8,886 nt of DNA from Chthoniobacterales bacterium. Lineage in GTDB: Bacteria > Verrucomicrobiota > Verrucomicrobiia > Chthoniobacterales > UBA6821. The stretch covers positions 1 to 8,886 of the forward strand of contig JAIPKF010000053.1 in assembly GCA_021733705.1 (NCBI GenBank). Direction: 5' to 3'. The notes below the pieces were generated by a model. The model searched no databases and was not told the DNA's origin. It worked only from the letters and a program-made list of their open reading frames with translations. Below are positions 6,339-8,886 of this stretch, one piece after another (position 1 is the stretch's first letter; each line of letters begins with the position of its first letter). The translations under genes were made by a program, and so were the position numbers.

Positions 6339-7151
6339 CTATTCTATCAGGTTTTTATTTTCTAAGAAGGCCGTTAAGGGACTTGTCGGTAAAGCATGAT
6401 CTGCTCTTGAGGGAAGTCCTGCAGCAACAGCTTCAAGAGCACTCTCTACAGCTAGAGCAAAGGCTCTTGCCATACGAATTGGATCTGCAGCTGCTGCAAT
6501 AGCTGTATTGACAAGAACAGCATCGACTCCAAGCTCCAAAGCTTCAGCAACATGACTGGGAGCTCCTAAACCAGCATCGACAATGACTGGAACGATAGCT
6601 TGTGCCACAATGATTTCAATCATCGCACGGGTTTCAAGACCTCGATTGGATCCAATGGGAGAACCGAGAGGCATAACAGCAGCAGCCCCTACGTCTTGCA
6701 AGCGCTTCGCAAGAACAGGATCGGCGTTAATATAGGGAAGAACAGTAAAGCCCTCCTTCACCAAAATCTCAGTAGCTCGCAATGTCTCTATAGGATCGGG
6801 AAGCAAGTAGCGGGGATCGGGATGAATTTCTAATTTAATCCACGAGGGCAATCCAGCTGTAACAGCTAATCGAGCTAGACGAACTGCCTCTACCGCAGTA
6901 TTAGCACCACTCGTATTAGGAAGAATTAAATATTTTTTCTCATCTAGGAATTCAAGAATATTGGCAAAAGGATCTTTTTTTCCGCTCAGATCAGCGCGAC
7001 GCAATGCCACGGTTACCATTTCCGCACCACTGGCTTGAAGAGCATCACACATTATTTGTGAAGATGAAAATTTTCCTGTTCCTAAAATAAGTCGTGATGA
7101 AAAAGAACGACCGGCAATGATCAATGGAGATCGAGAGTGTAATAATGACAT
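6339..7151 (-). CDS. thiG: Thiazole synthase ThiG
   Basis: ThiG builds the thiazole phosphate of thiamine from 1-deoxy-D-xylulose 5-phosphate, a dehydroglycine and sulfur delivered on ThiS thiocarboxylate. The 270 residues fit the family TIM barrel (usually about 255-270). Motifs include SRLILGTGKFSS (19-30), MVTVALRRADL (45-55), LPNTSGANTAVEAVRLARLA (77-96), and WIKLEI (104-109) with Lys106 as the expected Schiff-base lysine. Then come VKEGFTVLPYINADPVLAKR, AAVMPLGSPIGSNRGL, VIVDAGLGAPSHVAEALELG and VDAVLVNTAIAAAADP, which bind the phosphate and shape the active site. The family form WIKLEVIGD is WIKLEIHPD here. No thiS, thiH, thiO, thiF or thiE lies beside it. The TAG stop is backed by an in-frame TAA seven codons later. 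A candidate extended -10 promoter lies about 75 bases upstream, and the leader shows no TPP-riboswitch core. Confidence 0.97.
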   Translation of the reverse strand: MSLLHSRSPLIIAGRSFSSRLILGTGKFSSSQIMCDALQASGAEMVTVALRRADLSGKKDPFANILEFLDEKKYLILPNTSGANTAVEAVRLARLAVTAGLPSWIKLEIHPDPRYLLPDPIETLRATEILVKEGFTVLPYINADPVLAKRLQDVGAAAVMPLGSPIGSNRGLETRAMIEIIVAQAIVPVIVDAGLGAPSHVAEALELGVDAVLVNTAIAAAADPIRMARAFALAVESALEAVAAGLPSRADHALPTSPLTAFLENKNLIE

Positions 7152-7226
7152 GGAGAAACATATTAACTCAGAACAAAGATAGATTCCATTAAGAAAAGAT
7201 ATTATCTCCTTTCGATTTCTAAAAAG

Positions 7227-7235
7227 AGTATACCA
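7227..7235 (-). promoter_or_regulatory. Candidate extended -10 promoter element for thiG
   Basis: The reverse strand reads TGG TATACT (7235 down to 7227), an extended -10 (TGn plus a 5-of-6 hexamer). No convincing -35 lies 17 bases upstream, which extended -10 promoters can tolerate. It would give a leader of roughly 70 bases before the thiG ATG. It sits in the loop region of a 6-bp inverted repeat, AAGAGT (7224-7229) and ACTCTT (7238-7243). Confidence 0.35.
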
Positions 7236-7307
7236 TCACTCTTCGCGACTTCCGCAGGTGATCAGTATGAAATATCCAGGCTATTTTTTTTTAAAATGGT
7301 ATTACTG

Positions 7308-7336
7308 TTCGCACTCCATCAATTTCGATTTATAAT
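7308..7336 (+). promoter_or_regulatory. Sigma70-type promoter for the PIG-L deacetylase
   Basis: A perfect TATAAT (7331-7336) lies 17 bases after TTCGCA (7308-7313), which matches 4 of 6 positions of TTGACA. Transcription would start near 7343, leaving a leader of only about 9 bases before the ATG at 7352. No Shine-Dalgarno is present in that leader, so translation would be nearly leaderless. This is the best promoter match in the window. Confidence 0.6.
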
Positions 7337-7351
7337 AGTTAACATTTTATT

Positions 7352-8170
7352 ATGGATCTCTTTATTCCTACTGACATTTCCTTTGCTGAAGCACTTTCCA
7401 AGCTCACCCACCTTGGTATTGGAGCCCATCAAGATGACCTTGAAATCATGGCTCTTCATGGAATTTTAGAATGCTATAAAAAACCTACTCAGCATTTTGG
7501 AGGAATCATTTGTACCTCAGGCAGTGGCAGCCCTCGTGGTGGAGCTTACGCCTCCTTAAGTGATCAAGAGATCGCCCATATCCGCCAAAAAGAACAGCAT
7601 CATGCTGCACGTATCGGCAGTTATCTATTCATGGCTCAACTTGAATTCTCCTCTTCGTCCGTTCAAGGTTTGAGCAGTCATTCTCTTGTTGATGCACTTC
7701 ACGAAATACTTCAGCAGCTCCAACCAGAGGTCATTTACACCCATCATCCTCTTGATAAACATCCTACTCATCGTGCTATTTGCTACGCAGTAATTGAGGC
7801 CCTCAAGCGTTTACCAGCAACGCAACACCCGAAACAGTTACTTGGCGGAGAGGTCTGGAGAAGCCTTGATTGGCTCACCGATGATGACAAAATCTCACTC
7901 GATGTCAGTGCTCATCCTGAACTTAGGGAACAATTAATTTCTGTTTTTGATTCTCAAATTTCCGGAGGCAAACATTATGATCTTGCAGCATTAGGTAGAT
8001 ATCGAGCTAACGCAACTTTTTCAGATCCTCATACTGCTGATCTTGCAACTCATGTTGCCTACGCTCTTAATCTCAGACCTCTTTTAGAAAACCCACAACT
8101 CTCTCTTCAAGAATTCGCCCTCAGTTTTGCAGATCGTTTTTGCATGCAGATAAAAAAAGAACTCTCTTGA
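7352..8170 (+). CDS. PIG-L (LmbE-like) family deacetylase
   Basis: The PIG-L family comprises zinc-dependent N-deacetylases acting on GlcNAc-containing substrates (such as GlcNAc-PI, mycothiol or bacillithiol precursors). The 272 residues contain LGIGAHQDDLEIMALHG (21-37), in which His26 and Asp29 are the expected zinc ligands and Asp28 or Asp29 the catalytic base by alignment. The family consensus is AHPDD, and here Gln replaces Pro. The second zinc motif is YTHHPLDKHPTHRAICYAVIEA (129-150), a good HPxDxHxxH match with His140 as the third ligand. The later block SGGKHYDLAALGRYRANATF (204-223) is also seen in related proteins. No signal peptide is visible, so it is probably cytoplasmic. The substrate cannot be named; there are no bacillithiol or glycosyltransferase genes alongside. 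A strong -10 lies just upstream, and rmuC follows 76 bases later on the same strand, possibly cotranscribed. It ends in TGA. Confidence 0.92.
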   Translation: MDLFIPTDISFAEALSKLTHLGIGAHQDDLEIMALHGILECYKKPTQHFGGIICTSGSGSPRGGAYASLSDQEIAHIRQKEQHHAARIGSYLFMAQLEFSSSSVQGLSSHSLVDALHEILQQLQPEVIYTHHPLDKHPTHRAICYAVIEALKRLPATQHPKQLLGGEVWRSLDWLTDDDKISLDVSAHPELREQLISVFDSQISGGKHYDLAALGRYRANATFSDPHTADLATHVAYALNLRPLLENPQLSLQEFALSFADRFCMQIKKELS

Positions 8171-8246
8171 GAAGTTTTCTTCCTACATCACAATGTCTCT
8201 GTTCCTATAGAAGAGTTCTACGCACAATCCTTTACTTTGGTATTTC

Positions 8247-8886
8247 ATGAATCTCCCCTTCCTCTTGCTCCTCATTGCTAGCACACTTTTATTAGGAATC
8301 TTTCTTGGATGGTGGCTTCGCACGCGACGTGCAACCCAAGAACTTATCGAGGCTATTGCTCCTTGGAAAAAACAAGTCGAAGACCTCCTCTCCTCTGCAG
8401 AGCGCAAACAACAAGATCAGCTCCAACTCACTGAGATCATGAACACTCAGTTTCGTAACCTTGCTACAGAGATTTTAGAAAAGAAAACAGAACAGCTCAC
8501 TCAGGAAAGTCACGAGCAATTAACCCATGTTCTCTCTCCTCTCAAAGAGAATCTCGAAATCTTTCGTAAACGCGTGGAGGAAATCCATGGAGCGAGCCTT
8601 CACCATCACGGAAGCCTTCAACAACAATTACAACAACTCGCAACGCTGAATCATCAGCTCTCCCATGATGCCCAAAATTTGGCTTCGGCCTTACAAGGAA
8701 AATCTCAACGACGTGGAGCTTGGGGAGAGCTCATTTTGGAGCGGACCTTGGAACTTTCTGGATTAGAGCGAGGACGTGAGTTTGAATTACAGGTCTCCAC
8801 CTCAGAGCGCCTTCGTCCTGACGCCATTATTTATCTTCCAGAAGATCGAATTATTATCGTGGATTCTAAAGTTTCTCTCGTCGATT
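8247..8886 (+). CDS. rmuC: RmuC family protein, 5' part (runs off the window)
   Basis: RmuC proteins carry a restriction-endonuclease-like fold and were linked in E. coli to limiting recombination at inverted repeats; their biochemical activity is poorly defined. The first 213 residues are present. An N-terminal membrane segment (about residues 4-23, LLLLIASTLLLGIFLGWW) is followed by RTRR, so the bulk is expected in the cytoplasm. Residues from about 30 to 150 are rich in Gln, Glu, Leu and Lys and look like a long coiled coil. The family core then begins with RRGAWGELILERTLELSGL (155-173), GREFELQVS (176-184), LRPDAIIYLPEDR (189-201) and IIIVDSKVSL (202-211), where DSK belongs to the nuclease-like motif. 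Full members are about 400-500 residues, so roughly half is missing beyond the edge. The ATG at 8247 begins directly before the membrane segment. No clear ribosome binding site is seen. Confidence 0.95.
   Translation, partial: MNLPFLLLLIASTLLLGIFLGWWLRTRRATQELIEAIAPWKKQVEDLLSSAERKQQDQLQLTEIMNTQFRNLATEILEKKTEQLTQESHEQLTHVLSPLKENLEIFRKRVEEIHGASLHHHGSLQQQLQQLATLNHQLSHDAQNLASALQGKSQRRGAWGELILERTLELSGLERGREFELQVSTSERLRPDAIIYLPEDRIIIVDSKVSLVD

Noticed and set aside
6600..6833. A rightward open frame inside thiG.
   Set aside because: It is antisense to conserved ThiG motifs and has no family-like sequence.
7152..7260. A TPP riboswitch ahead of thiG (reverse-strand CACCTGCGG and CTGAG fragments were noticed).
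   Set aside because: The fragments are in the wrong order and lack the conserved core spacing; no pairing like the TPP aptamer could be drawn.
8183..8407. A leftward open frame opposite the start of rmuC.
   Set aside because: The forward strand encodes a clear RmuC N-terminus here; the reverse frame is a shadow.

Overview
This window is about 8.9 kb of moderately AT-rich bacterial chromosome with densely packed housekeeping genes. There are no phage, insertion-sequence or CRISPR signatures. LpxA, LpxC and a lipobox lipoprotein indicate a Gram-negative cell envelope. The fusion of LpxC to FabZ in one polypeptide is best known from Bacteroidota and from Verrucomicrobiota-type (PVC) bacteria. 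That fusion, the small lipoprotein with a paired helical motif and the overall style of the proteins make me favour a low-GC Verrucomicrobiota relative. This is an inference, not a demonstrated assignment.

Layout, left to right. A GC-rich edge (1-74) may hold the last codons of a rightward gene. A leftward block follows: lpxC-fabZ (start 2787), lpxA 3 bases behind it, then after a 110-base gap a small lipoprotein gene (71-595). An RluA-type pseudouridine synthase (2828-3580) is divergent from lpxC-fabZ. It ends tail to tail on mutS, and the two stop codons share the bases TTAA. The leftward mutS reading frame (3577-6105) is interrupted by an in-frame TAG at 5779-5781. A 233-base spacer separates it from leftward thiG (6339-7151). 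A 200-base divergent region carries a good sigma70-type promoter for a rightward PIG-L/LmbE deacetylase (7352-8170). The window ends inside rightward rmuC (8247 onward).

How the genes fit together. LpxA and LpxC catalyse the first two steps of lipid A synthesis. FabZ acts on the beta-hydroxyacyl-ACP pool that LpxA also draws on, so lpxC-fabZ/lpxA links fatty-acid and lipid A synthesis in one transcription unit. MutS (mismatch repair) and RmuC (linked to genome stability) are DNA-maintenance proteins but are not adjacent. ThiG makes the thiazole half of thiamine, and none of its usual partners is in view.

The most interesting point is mutS. Apart from one amber codon it reads as a complete 842-codon gene. 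The amber falls almost exactly at the linker between the mismatch-recognition domain and the connector domain, and a Shine-Dalgarno-like AGGAGG overlaps it, followed by GTG. It may be a sequencing error, a recent inactivating mutation, a suppressed stop, or a truly split MutS. The sequence alone cannot decide.
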